A DNA stretch of 64,000 nucleotides from Spirodela intermedia (Eukaryota; Streptophyta; Magnoliopsida; Alismatales; Araceae), in assembly GCA_902729315.2 (NCBI GenBank), contig LR746274.1, positions 124,001 through 188,000 on the forward strand, read 5' to 3'. Positions 11,860 to 28,988 of this stretch are shown piece after piece. A program made the position numbers and the translations under genes. The notes below the pieces were generated by a model. That model was not told where the DNA came from and made no database searches. It was given only the letters and a program-made list of their open reading frames with translations. Each line of letters starts with the position of its first letter. Within the stretch, counting starts at the first letter, position 1.

Positions 11860-11985
11860 ACTTCATCATCGTTGGAATCCTCAAGGTCTCCATCTGTCAG
11901 AGGAGTAATTCCTCGATGATTGAAGTAGAAGACCATCCCGTGTCATAGATTCTGGCGGTACGCTTCCGCAACTTACTATCTATCA
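11860..11985 (+). repeat. Truncated 5' LTR
   Basis: This segment aligns to 17876-18002, the last third of the 3' LTR, and ends in TATCA directly before the primer-binding site. Homology stops abruptly on the left at 11860. Confidence 0.85.
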
Positions 11986-11987
11986 AT

Positions 11988-11999
11988 TGGTATCAAAGC
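11988..11999 (+). other. Primer-binding site (initiator tRNA-Met type)
   Basis: TGGTATCAAAGC follows the LTR end after two bases. It matches the usual plant TGGTATCAGAGC site complementary to initiator Met-tRNA with one mismatch. Confidence 0.85.
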
Positions 12000-12429
12000 T
12001 CATGGTCGTCGATGAAATTCTTTTTCCGTTTCATTGTGCTTTCCAACGCTTGAATTCGCTGCATTTTTTGCCGTCTTCGACGTCCTTACGTCGTCGGAAA
12101 TGGCCACGCAATGGTGCGGGGAGGCCTGACGGTGTCGTCGGAGGCTGCACAACTCGCAACGTGGCTTTGCGGCCTCTGGAGGTCATGCACCATCGCGGTG
12201 TCGCCTTAGGGTGTTGCGGCGCCTGTCGTTTCAGACGATTTTCGGATCGCACTTGGGCGTCGCCGCGCAGCGCCTCATGGCGTCTGTTGGACCCCGATCC
12301 TGGGTGCTCACTAGCGCGGCCCACTGGGTCCGCCCAGCGATATGAGCTCAGGCCTGGCAGCGGCCAACTAGGCCGCTCGGCCTGTGTGCGAGCTGGCCCC
12401 TTTTTTTTGGTGCGGCCCACTAGGGCCAC

Positions 12430-12534
12430 CGGGCCAGGCACAGCCCACTAGGTCTACCGCGCCAGGCACAGCCCACTAGGTCTACCGCGCCAGGCACAGC
12501 CCACTAGGTCTACCGCGCCAGGCACAGCCCACAT
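12430..12534 (+). repeat. 28-bp minisatellite in the retroelement leader
   Basis: About 3.7 nearly perfect copies of a 28-base GC-rich unit (core CAGGCACAGCCCACTAGG) lie in tandem. They sit inside a GC-rich block (about 12090-12560) of the otherwise AT-rich element. Confidence 0.92.
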
Positions 12535-13399
12535 GGCCGCCCTGCCAAGTCCAACCCAACATGGGTTTTAAAGGGCATTTTTTGCCTATTTTAATATTCT
12601 CTCATTATTATTTTAGTAATTTAATTTATTCATTCACTTTATTACCAATTCATTTAATATTTTTCTTGGATTTTTTTGAGCAATTCTCAACATTTTAATT
12701 CAATTAAATTGTGCCATGATAGTACATTATTAAGATAAAATATGACATTATATTGATTCATATGTCATAAAATCATATACATTAAATTCATGTGAATATT
12801 TATTGGCCTAAGGGAAAATAAATGTTTGGTCGAATTTAATGTATGCATGGCAATTCAAACATATATATTGGTCAAACATTTTGTTTTAAATAGACTTTAG
12901 TAATCAATATATTGATATATCAACCTCTATTGTTAAAAGTGTCCATTTCAAAAATATTATGATGACAATATGATATTATTTACGTGAACACTTGTTGACC
13001 CAGAAGAAAATACATATTTGACCAAATAATAATCACATCAATACTAGTAAACTTTACAATTATTGATTTAGATGAAAAGAAACACTAAGTTGGCCCAAAG
13101 GAAGACTTATTATTTGTCATCTTTTATTGCTTAACCGTTTTGGCTAGCATGCCAAGATGATCACTTAAAAATTAATATATCATCCAAAGATGAGTATTAA
13201 TGTTGTGCTGAATCTCTTAAGCTAAAAAAATATAATTATTTAAATTTTTACTTTAGAATTTTACCCATGTGAGTTATTTATTCTTTGCATAGGCTTGAAA
13301 AAGGTTTTAGATATCTACATAAATTTAAATTCCATTCTAATGTTAAGTTGTACAAACTTTAAAAAATGAAAAACAATTGTATCACTATACTTAGGTGTT

Positions 13400-13980
13400 T
13401 CAGATCTTGACTATGTCTTGCAGAATGATCAACCTGAGGCCATTAAGAATTCTTTTTTCATCAAGGAAAAGAAGGCCTATAAGAATTGGGGGAGATCAAA
13501 CTTCTCCAAAAAATTGAGAAGAAGTATCATAAAGAGCATAAAGTTAGGACTAGTACTCTCATGTATCGTCTTACTAACATGAAGTATAAAGGAAAAGGGC
13601 ATATAAGAGAGTATATAATGAAATTGTCTTACATTCGTTTCAGATTAAAGATATTAAACTTGGAACTTTTGGAAGAGTCCATTATTTACATGGCTTTGAA
13701 CTCTCTTTATGCACAATTCAATCAGTTTAAGGTGAGCTATAACTGTCAAAAAGATCCTTGGTCCCTTAATGAGCTTATTTCACATTGTGTGCAAGAGGAG
13801 GAGAGGTTAAAATCAGAACAATGTGAAAGTGCTCATTTCACTCTATCCTCATCGGAAAAGGTAGAGGGTAAAGGAAAATACAAGGGCAAACAATTTTCTG
13901 GTGGTCCACCTAAGAAGAAGTAATAAAAGGAAGTATGTTATTTCTTTTGTAAGAAAGGTGGACACTTAAAGAAAGATTGT
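13400..13980 (+). pseudogene. Copia gag with zinc knuckle, broken
   Basis: Residues resembling LDYVLQNDQPEAIK are read from about 13406. The frame then shifts near 13498 into an open stretch at 13486-13923 (EIKLLQKIEKKYHKEH, with MYRLTNMKYKGKGHI and the EEERLKSEQ region typical of copia gag). Two consecutive TAA codons at 13921-13926 interrupt it, and the same frame continues into a zinc knuckle at 13936-13980. The knuckle reads C-x3-C-x4-H-x4-C, one residue more than the usual C-x2-C spacing. Confidence 0.8.
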
Positions 13981-14039
13981 ACTAAATGTATTGAATGGTT
14001 CAAAAAGAAAGGTACATTTCTCTCTCTTGTTTGTTCAAA

Positions 14040-16980
14040 AATTAATCTACCTTCTATACTAAGATATACATGGTGGGTAGATTTCGGCCCTATTACTCAT
14101 GTGAGTGTATCAATGTAGGATTGTCTCAACCATCGCAAGCCAAATGAAGATGAACGATTCATCCATCAAGGAGACGACAATGCGAGAATGATTGAGGTAG
14201 TTGGTCTTTTTAAAGTTATCATGAAACCGACTATCATTTGTATTTGAATAGGACATTTGTCGTACCATCTTTTGGGCACAACTTGATTTCTATTTTCATT
14301 TTGGACAAATCTGATTATCATTGTTCATTTGGATATGAAAAATTCATTCTTTTTAAAAATTCAATACTTATCGACATTAGAAGTCTTGATGCTTATGATA
14401 GCCTATATTTAGTTGACACTAAAGTCTTTTCACAATAATCCTTCTAAATAAATTCTATTGGTACAAAATAGAAATTATGAAATGAAAATTCATCCTCTTT
14501 ATGGCACAAAAGGTTATGCCACATTTCTCAAAAGAAAATTGAAAGGCTAGTGTTAGAAGAAATTCTTGATTCCCTTGATTTTAAAGACTTTGACACATGT
14601 GTCAAATACATTAAAGGAAAACGAACAAACATAAAGAAAACATGTTCCAATCGAGCTTCACAATTCTTGGAATTGATTCTTATGAATACTTGCGGACCAT
14701 TCTCTACGACATCTTTGAATGGGCAATGATATTTTATCACTTTCATTGATGATTATTCTTCATATGAATACTTGTATCTTATTCATGAGAAATCTCAAGC
14801 CTCATATATGTTCAAAAACTATATGACCGAAGTTGAAAATCAACTCAACATAAGGTTCTTGAAGAGTGCGAGATTGGGTGAATACTATAGTAGAAAAAAT
14901 GACAGATTGGGTGAACAACGTCAATGACCTTTTGCTAAGTTTCTTGAAGAGTGCAAGATTATTCCTCAATACACTATACAAGGATCTCCTAGCATGAATG
15001 ATGTTGCAAAGAGATAAAACCGAACACTCAAAGACACAGCAAGAAGTATAATCAATCAAACTTTTTTACCTGAATCTCTTTGGGGTGAAGCATTACAAAT
15101 ATCAACTTATTTGCTCAATAGAGTACCAACAAAAGCAATGTTGAAAATCTTTTATGAGCTGTGGATAGATAGAAAACATAATTTAAGACATTTACGGGTT
15201 TGAGATTGTCCTGTAGAAGTAAGACCTTATAGGCATAATAAAAGGAAACTTGACTCTAGGACATTGAGTTGTCACTTTGTTGATTACTTCGAACGATCTA
15301 AAAGGTATAAATTTTATGATACTATTACTAAAACTATTTTTGAAATATGTAATGCTATATTTTTTGAGGATGATAAGTTTGTGAGGGGAGATAAAGTTAG
15401 AGATATTACCTTTGAAGATGATTATTTAGTCAATGTCTCTTATTATTTCTAAAAATGTTCAAGATAAAGTTCAATCACTTGACATTGTTAAAATAATAAC
15501 TCATGAACAATGTAATACTCAAGAACTTTCTACTCTGGAAGTTCGAACTCAACAACTTTAAGAATCAATGCTATTAAGAAGATCTATTAGGGAGAGAAGT
15601 AATGTAATTCTAGATGACTACTTTGTGTATCTTCAAGAACATGAAGTAGACTTGGGCATTAAAGAAGAGAATCAATGCTATTAAGAAGATCTATTAGAGA
15701 GAGAAGTAATGTAATTCTTGATGACTACTTTGTGTATCTTCAAGAACATGAAGTAGACTTGGGCATTAAAGAAGATAATCTAATTAACTTCTATCAAGCT
15801 ATGGAAAGTTCTGATTCTTAAAAGTAGATCATAGCCATGAATGAAGAAATCAAATCCATGAAGGATAATAATGTTTGGGATCTTGTCTTGTTACTTAAAT
15901 GTGTGAAATCTATTGGTCGTCAATAAATATTTAAAATCAAAAGGAATTCAAAAGGTAACAATGAGAGATACAAACCTCATTTTATTGCTAAAGGGTTTAC
16001 TCAATGGGAAAGCATTGATTATAAAGAGACTTTTGCTCCAATTTTAATAAAAGACTCTTTTTTAATAATAATGGTACTACTTGCGTATTACGATCTTGAG
16101 CTTCATCAAATGGATGTAAAGACGGCTTTTTTTAATAGAGACATGGAGAAAATCATATATATGATACAACTTGAAGAGTTTGAATCTAAAGACTCAAAAG
16201 AATTATTTTACAAATTAAAGAAATTCATATATAGACTCAAGTAAGCTTCTCGTCAGTAGTATCACAAATTTCATCAAGTTGTCACTTCATATGACTTTGA
16301 AATGAATAAAGTTAATGATTGTATATACCATAAGTTCAATGGGAGTAAGTACATATTATTGATTTTGTATGTGGATGACATCTTACTTGTATATAATGAT
16401 TTGGTCTTATTAAGTGAAACCAAATCATTTTTGTCAAATAACTTTGAGATAAAAGATCTTAGTGAGACCTCATTTATTTTAGGTATACAAATACATTGAG
16501 ATCGTATTCAAAATATTGTAAGATTGTCACAAGAAATCCTCAAAAGGTTTGGCATACAAAATTATAAATTAGGAAACACCCCCATAGTTAGAGGAGACAA
16601 ATTTTATCTTAGTCAATATCCTAAAAATAATCATGAAGCAAAAGAAATATATAACATTTCTTATGCATCAATTATAGGATGTATGATGTATGCCTAAGTT
16701 TGTACGTGTCTAAATATAGTGTATATTATTAAGATATTAAGTAGATACTTCAGTAATTTAGAAATGGATCACTAAATAGCATCAAAGAGAGCCATCTGTT
16801 ATTTATAAGAAACTAAAGATCACATGTTCACATATAAGAAGTCAGATCAAATAGAGATCATCAGTTACACCGATTCTAACTTTGTTAGATGTCAAGATTC
16901 AAGAAGATATACATTAAGTTATATATTTTTGCTAGCTAGTGGAGCTATTTCATGGAAGAGTGCGAAACAATCACTCTAGC
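14040..16980 (+). pseudogene. Copia pol (protease, integrase, reverse transcriptase, RNase H), broken
   Basis: The protease site reads VDFGPITH where active elements have VDSGATTH, so the catalytic DSG is lost. The pre-integrase and integrase core follow at about 14500-15200 (LWHK-like start, FITFIDDYSSYEYLYL). The reverse transcriptase region shows ERYKPHFIAKGFTQ, DLELHQMDVKTAFFN and the YVDDI motif at 16368-16382. RNase H ends with YTDSNF and GAISWKSAKQS near 16865-16975. Many in-frame stops occur throughout. Confidence 0.85.
15561..15774 (+). repeat. 107-bp tandem duplication in the pol linker
   Basis: Bases 15561-15667 are repeated at 15668-15774 with only a few differences (for example TTAGGGAG against TTAGAGAG). 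The unit length is not a multiple of three, so the copy shifts the frame between integrase and reverse transcriptase. Confidence 0.9.
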
Positions 16981-17675
16981 CTCCTCCACAATGATAATCA
17001 AGTATTATAATTGAAGAACTTTGTCACTGGGCTTCAAATCATGAGTAGTATTTAGAAACCTCTTAAGATATATTGTGACAATAAATTAATTATGTTATTT
17101 TCCAATAATAATAGGAGTTTGACAAAGTCTAAGTATATAAACATCAAGTACTTAGTTGTCAAAAAAAAAATTCAAAATGAAAGAATATCTACATAACATA
17201 ATAGTATAAACACAATAATTGCAAATTTGCTTGCCAAAAATTTGTTCTCTAAGATCTTTTTAGATCATGTCACTCACATGGTTGTTCTTCCTTGAGAAGA
17301 ATTATAATTTGAGTGAAAATTTATGTTTAGTATTCTTCGTTGTGAACTTGTAAAATATTTTTGTAAAAATAAATTTTAATTTTGTTTTTAATTTGTTTTA
17401 AATATTAATCTCCATAAAGAAGGATTCATCAGAAATGTTCAAATTAAATTTTATTTAAAATTTTCACTATCCATACTTAATCTATGTCATTTATCATGAG
17501 AACATAAGTGATTGATATAACTTAGTTGTATGAAATCATAATGAAAGTTCTTGCAGTCCATGTTTAAATGTTGATGGACGAAACTGATGTATTTTACCTT
17601 ATGTGATAATCTCATAAAGATTAAAAATATACAAATGATTGGATAATCATAATATGCAACCCCCAAGTGAGTGAT

Positions 17676-18002
17676 TGTTGAATATTTTCATTGAGTAGGC
17701 TGCACATACCATTATTGTGTATGTAGGTTATTGTAATGTCCGCTTTTGAGGCATTATGGAATAGGGTATGGAGAAAGATCGTGTAGAAACCGATCGACAG
17801 TTTCAATCCTTTGATGGAAGGGATTGAGATCATCGAGCCTCTTTTCGAGGTTATAAATCTAAGGATTTGGTCCCTACTTCATCATCGTTGGAATCCTCAA
17901 GGTCCCCCATCTGTCTGAGGAGTAATTCCCCGGTCATTGAAGTAGAAGACCATCCCGTGTCATGGATTCTGGTGGTACGCTTCCGCAACTTAATATCTAT
18001 CA
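17676..18002 (+). repeat. 3' LTR of the copia element
   Basis: It starts with TGTTGAATA after a purine-rich stretch (AAGTGAGTGA, a likely polypurine tract) and ends in TATCA. The length is about 327 bases. Its last 127 bases match the 5' LTR remnant; the first 200 have no counterpart at the 5' end. Confidence 0.8.
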
Positions 18003-18502
18003 CACACTGGTTCATGAGGAGAGAGAGCTGGTGTCACACAGGCAGGAGACGATGCCATCACTTTACATGAATGTACACACAAACGATCTTCGGTGAGGTT
18101 GCTGGGATTCTCTCCAGTCTCCGTCAAGCGTGGTGAGCACCTCCGGTGTTCTAGCAATGAGGAAGAAGCCGGGATGTTAGAACTACTGGCAGAAAGGACC
18201 GCCGAATCCTGAACCGAGCAGAAAATCTAAAATCGATAGAAAAGCCGAACAGGAGATCAGGGGGAGGAAATTTGACCGATATTCTTTTGTGAGAATCGGC
18301 CTTATCATTCTCAGTTGATGCAAGACGGAGATTGGTGAGAATAAAATTCCGGGGACAGCGGGTGATGGGGAGAAAGACGATGATCTTCTGCGTAGTCATC
18401 ATTGGAAGACTAAATGTTTTCTGCATATATTTACTCATTCGTCTTTTCTAGATTGAAAAACTTGGCATCGATCCGGAACATCAACTTGCAGGACGAGGAA
18501 TA
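18003..18502. other. 3' flank of IF1
   Basis: About 500 bases lie between the retroelement end and the IF1 stop codon. They probably hold the IF1 3' UTR. No further gene is recognised. Confidence 0.5.
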
Positions 18503-19042
18503 TCAGAGTCGACTAACATTTCTAGCATGCCTGTTGACCCTCTGCGAATCGAAGCATAGCAGATGAGCGACAGCCACCTTGAGTTCAGAAAGCGCGAAAT
18601 TCAAACGATCAATAAACGTCAAGGAAACACGCTAATGATCCGATACCTCTGCGGGCGACGGCTTTCCTGTCAACTTCTCTGCCTCCGCCTTCTCCCTCTC
18701 CACCTTCCTCTTCAGCTTCTCCATCCTCTCCCTCTCCATTTTCTACATCCACGAATTACAGAGAGTCAACAATGATCAAATCGGGGCTCAGTGGTCGGAA
18801 GTGCAGATCGAAGAGAGGACAGAAATATAAGGATTCGAGAGAATGAGACACCCGAGGACAAGACGATTCTGCCGCGGAAGCGGAAAACGAACCTTAATGT
18901 AAACATTCTCTTTCGCCATCTCTTCCTCGCTTAGGATCTTCCCCTGTCCGCCGCTGAGCCATCTCCGAGCACTCGCCAAGACCCCCGAGGAAGACGACGG
19001 AGGCCGACGGATAACCCTCCCGATCGCGCATCTCATCGCCAT
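18503..19042 (-). CDS. IF1: Mitochondrial F1Fo-ATP synthase inhibitor IF1
   Basis: IF1 binds the F1 catalytic sector and blocks ATP hydrolysis when the matrix is acidified. Three exons join in phase 0: 19042-18893, 18742-18647 and 18541-18503, giving 94 residues. The first about 28 residues (AMRCAIGRVIRR, Ser/Arg-rich) look like a mitochondrial presequence, followed by the plant IF1 signature ARRWLSGGQGKILSEEEMAKENVYIK and a long charged helix (KMERERMEKLKRKVEREKAE). Length fits plant IF1. The last exon adds only 12 residues (RVNRHARNVSRL) and is the least certain part. The start at MAMRC is preferred; an in-frame upstream ATG would add MRCWSVRGILQ and cannot be excluded. Confidence 0.88.
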
Positions 19043-20530
19043 CTCTCTCACTCTCTCTCTAGAACTCTGGAGAATTCCTCGCACTGACCAACACCGCACA
19101 TTGTACTAGAAGGTGTTGTCCCGGGGATTTATAGCAGAAGAGAGAAACCGGATAACGACGAGGCAAAACCAGGGCGGGCGGTGGGGGGGGGGAGGGTTGG
19201 GGGGTTTTCCTGGGGGACGTGGGAAGCGGTTTCGAGAAAGCACAGCGGGGGGCGGTTTCGGATCGAAGGGTCTTGGTGGTCCGGACTGTGTCCGAGTCGG
19301 TAATCTAATGGGGTCTCGGTACGCTCCCGGCTGTGGATGAGCGGCCCGATAAATAATCCGGAAGCCCAAATTCGAACATGGGCCCATTAAGCAGGCCTCG
19401 GTATTATGGGCCCAACCCATTGGCATCCCTTTTTTTTCAACTCTCGCGATTCACGGCGAGAGCCCAATATTACGTGGTTAATCAGATTTTAATATAAATC
19501 TGTCATCGGGTTCGTGAGGAAAATGAGGGAAACACGCCAGCGTTCGATAGAGCGAGAGAGAGCGAGAGAGAGGAAACTTGGTGACGAAGGAGGTAAGTGG
19601 ATTAGGGCTTCGAATCTGCAAACTCTGCTTCGGTCGCCGCTCCTCTTTGCTCTCATCCGGATCCAGATGTCGCGTAATGGTTCATGCTTAGCTTACGATT
19701 CGATCTACTTCGTCTAAGATCTCTCCTGGATTCTCAACAGATTTGGCCTGGCATTTTCTGCATGTTTCTGATTTCAAGAATTTTCTCTTGGGTTGAATCG
19801 ATTGCCGATAAGTTATTTCCTGTGCGTACTTCCGCGTCCGGAAGGGGTTATTCTCTACCTGAGCCTTGTGCCCGTCTTCGCGTGATGATGATTTTCTAGT
19901 TGTCTGCTGCTCCAAATTAGACATCTCCGTTTTTTCCTGAAGCAATCGTTTAGTCTGTGTCACTCTTGAATTTTTCAGCATCAGTCATCTCGTTTATGGT
20001 GAAATTTTGTACCATTAATTGATGTAACCAGTCAAATCTAGTCGCTCTCATCAGTAGCTTTGTGATACCTTCCATTGTGGCGTATGATCTAACAAAAAAA
20101 ATCAATCTCATGCATCTAGAGATATGAACGAATGTTCAAAACATACAACGTTCGTCTGTATTCTCCTGTGCTTGACCTAAGGATTGGCTTTGGGGTTGGA
20201 TGATCTGGAATGGCTCAGTTATCTACGGAGCTCACTACCACGCATTGTCGAATGGGTCAAAAGTAATTGTTTGCTCTAGTTTATGTAGGAAGGCCCTGCA
20301 TCCTTCTCTCATGGAATAGTTTTTCTAGATATCTTTGACATCCTTGCATTCTTCCGAGAAAAAATTGCGCCCTGAATGATTTCCGTGACTTTTGTTTGTC
20401 TATGCTCTTCAGGTTCCTTGTTACAAGTGATTTTTTTGCTGCTACTGGGTCTACTTATGTGAAATTGACAAATTTTCCATTTGAGCAGATTTGTGAAGAA
20501 CTCCAGCAGCTTTGATCTTAGAAAACAGCC
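19043..20530. promoter_or_regulatory. Divergent promoter of IF1 and VAMP727, with a likely VAMP727 5'-UTR intron
   Basis: GGGCCCA and TGGGCC site II motifs lie near 19380-19418 on the IF1 side. On the VAMP727 side a GA-rich leader is followed by a good donor (AG/GTAAGT at 19593) and an acceptor (GAGCAG at 20488), so the 5' UTR probably contains an intron of about 0.9 kb. The UTR intron is inference. Confidence 0.55.
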
Positions 20531-22571
20531 ATGAGTAGACAACCACTTGTATATAGCTTTGTTGCGAAGGGAAAAATTGTGCTTGCAGAGCACACATCAT
20601 TTTCTGGGAATTTCAGCACGCTTGCTGTCCAATGCCTTCAGAGATTACCATCAAACAGCAACAAATTTACATACTCTTGTGATGGTCACACTTTCAACTT
20701 TCTCGTGGACAGTGGATTTGGTATACATTCTTTATCATTTGTAATTCATTACATACGGTTTGTTTGAGGATTTTTTTTTTCCCTCGTTCTTATATTTTTT
20801 TCCTCTGTATCTGTAGTTTTCTTGGTTGTGGCTGATGAGTCAACTGGGAGGAGCGTACCCTTTGTGTTTCTAGAGAGAGTCAAGGATGACTTTATGCAGT
20901 GTTACGGGGCGAGTATCAATGCAGGGGAATCTCACCCGCTTGCAGATGAAGACGATGACGATCTGTTCGAAGATAGATTCAGTATTGCTTATAACCTTGA
21001 TAGGGAATTCGGGTATGTAGTGTTGATGCTGTTCTGGTCATTATAGAAATAGGATAATACTTATTTTGGCAATGAGATGGTAATCACCTGAAAAATAATA
21101 CATTCCCAATCTTCTAGATTTTCTTCATCAATATATATTGTATGCCGACCATTTTTTTCCTTAAGATGTTACCTTATAATGGTAATAAGACACTTTGGAC
21201 TTTATGGAACAGACCAAGGCTGAAGGAGCACATGAATTATTGCATCACTCACCCTGAAGAAATGAGTAAACTATCTAAATTGAAAGCTCAGATTACGGAG
21301 GTGAAAGGGATCATGATGGACAATATAGAGAAGGTGAACATGTTTTGCCTTGCACAAGAGAACAAGTGCATTTTTTATTCTCATTTTTTTTTCAGATGTA
21401 AAATCTTTTTGTTTCACGATGCAATGCTCTATTACTCTTTTGTGTTACCTTCATCTGGAGCTACCTACTGATAGAAAGAGGCACCTCATTTTACTTTTAT
21501 GTGCGTAGCGTAATTGTAGTCCAGATTATCCTTGGTTTGGTTATTTATCATCTAATGCCACCATCTGGTGCTCTTATGCTTGTATGCTTTGTGCAGTTTT
21601 TTTGTTGGAATCGACGCCATAAACTGATAATGTATTTCAGGAAACACGTTTGCTTTGATTAGTATTTCTCTCTCTGCACTCTCACAACCTATTAAATGTT
21701 TAGCAATTTTAGTTTTTACCAGTTATGCACAGTTGGGAAACTAAACAAAATTAATTCGAAAATATAGAATTGTTCTGTATGTTTCGTTTTCTGTTTTTCA
21801 CTGGCATTTATCTGACATAACAATGATTCTAAACCGTGACATAATCATGAGGATGTATCTATCAGAATCGTATCAATCAGACTATTGAAACTATTGATTC
21901 GATTTTGCTCTGTTATTTGACCAATGGCTAGTTCAGATCATCCGTAGACCAGAAATGGTCATGGTTTCTGAATTCTCGAGAGGATAGATTTGTCTAGTGA
22001 GATGGTCAGAGGATGAATAAGGGGCGCTAGAGGTAATGGGATGTTAGAGGCCTTAAACAATCATTTCGTGCTGTTGAAATCAGCATCAAGCTTGCAGGTT
22101 TCCTCCTGAAATTATCCCCAAGATGGTACTTGTGGGGACTGGAAAGGATGTTAAGGTCGGTGGGCACAAAGCATCAGCGGGCTCTGGTGAGGATAACTTG
22201 TATAACTGGGGAAGGAGTGACCTGCAGTTGCTATTCTCAGTGGGGAGATGGTTGATATGCATCAATTGGAGATGCCTTTGGCAAGGTAGATATGGATAGG
22301 ACCTTAGCAGTTACAATGTCGTCGGGCAAAACTGTGCAAATCTCATTCCACCCTCCATCCCCTGTTTCTTATCCCTTGCTTTTCATCCAAAAAAGCAAAA
22401 ATAAATCTTTTTTTATGACACGCCAGACGAGGAAGAAAGATGTCTCCAGTAATTTTGTGGGAGACCGCCGACCCTGACAGGAACTCATTTGCAGGTTCTT
22501 GATCGAGGGGAGAAGATAGAACTCCTGGTGGATAAGACCGAGAGCCTACAGTTCCAGGTTTTTTGCATTGC

Positions 22572-22652
<81 letters not shown>

Positions 22653-22885
22653 TTTGCGCCAAGTTGATTAGATGTGGGAACCCACCCTCCTCTGAAAAGA
22701 TCCTAAAGCGTCGGTCGTGTTCTCATTGATCCTCTGGGCAGGCGGACAGCTTCCAGCGGCAGGGTAGGCAACTCCGGCGGAAGATGTGGCTGCAGAATCT
22801 CCGAATGAAGCTCATGGTTGGGGGAGCCATTCTCGCTCTGGTGATCATCGTGTGGCTGATGGTCTGCAGAGGGTTCAAGTGTTGA
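20531..22885 (+). CDS. VAMP727: R-SNARE VAMP727
   Basis: VAMP727 is the seed-plant R-SNARE that pairs with SYP22/VTI11/SYP51 for endosome-to-vacuole fusion. Five exons (20531-20720, 20817-21012, 21213-21333, 22495-22557, 22742-22885) give 237 residues. The longin domain ([30 protein letters not shown]) is followed by an acidic insertion at about 101-121 ([16 protein letters not shown]), which is the diagnostic feature of VAMP727. The R-SNARE helix ([19 protein letters not shown]) has its zero-layer Arg at about residue 173, then [12 protein letters not shown] and a C-terminal anchor ending in FKC. Length agrees with Arabidopsis (240). A long (TTA)n lies in intron 4. Confidence 0.95.
22573..22652 (+). 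repeat. (TTA)n microsatellite in VAMP727 intron 4
   Basis: About 26 uninterrupted TTA units lie 15 bases downstream of the exon 4 donor. Confidence 0.97.
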
Positions 22886-23341
22886 CGTTTAAACGGAACA
22901 ACAAGGTCGCTCTTGCTCTTGTGACTTTATTCGCTTCACGTGTATGTACATAGAAGATAATATATATATGCTTTGCTGTGTTGGGGAGATTCATTCATGT
23001 CGAGCTAGTTCTCTTCTAAGGAAGGCCCTCACGAACTCGGATCGACTCTCTCTTCCCTTCGCCAGCTTCACTTTGAGTTTGGGGAAGAAGAAGAAGAAGA
23101 AACAAAAGACAGAATAAATAGCCTCCTCATGAGAAGAAGAAATATAGCGACGGATTTGGCTTCTCCCTGCCAGATGATCGAATCGGCAGCATTGTGTGTT
23201 ATTTATTTATTACAGAGTCGAAAGAAATACGAATCGAGTCTTCTTCTTCTTCTTCTTCTTCTTCGACGGCAGTTCACGGCATTGCAGCTGGGCGAGAATC
23301 GAAGGGGGAGCATTTCGAGGGTGGGCGTTCTGATCAGAGAA
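22886..23341. other. Convergent 3' flanks of VAMP727 and the ubiquitin-ATP synthase gene
   Basis: The stretch contains the two 3' UTRs, a short GAA run at about 23087-23101 and a pure (TTC)n run at 23239-23261. No gene is seen. Confidence 0.55.

Positions 23342-28988
<5,647 letters not shown>

Larger units (their letters stand above)
11860..18002 (+). mobile_element. Degenerate Ty1/copia LTR retrotransposon
   Basis: The order is LTR remnant, primer-binding site, gag, zinc knuckle, protease, integrase, reverse transcriptase, RNase H and 3' LTR, which is the copia order. The two LTR ends align over about 126 bases with roughly eight substitutions and one indel. All coding parts carry stop codons and frame breaks, so it cannot make its own proteins. 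No target-site duplication can be tested because the 5' end is missing. Confidence 0.9.

Noticed and set aside
12031-12451. Open frames of about 136-154 codons on both strands in the retroelement leader
   Set aside because: They arise from the GC-rich block. Neither matches gag or a host protein that I recognise.
20531-22885. Assignment as an ordinary VAMP721/722
   Set aside because: The acidic insertion and the NLDREFGPRLKEHM context are specific to VAMP727.
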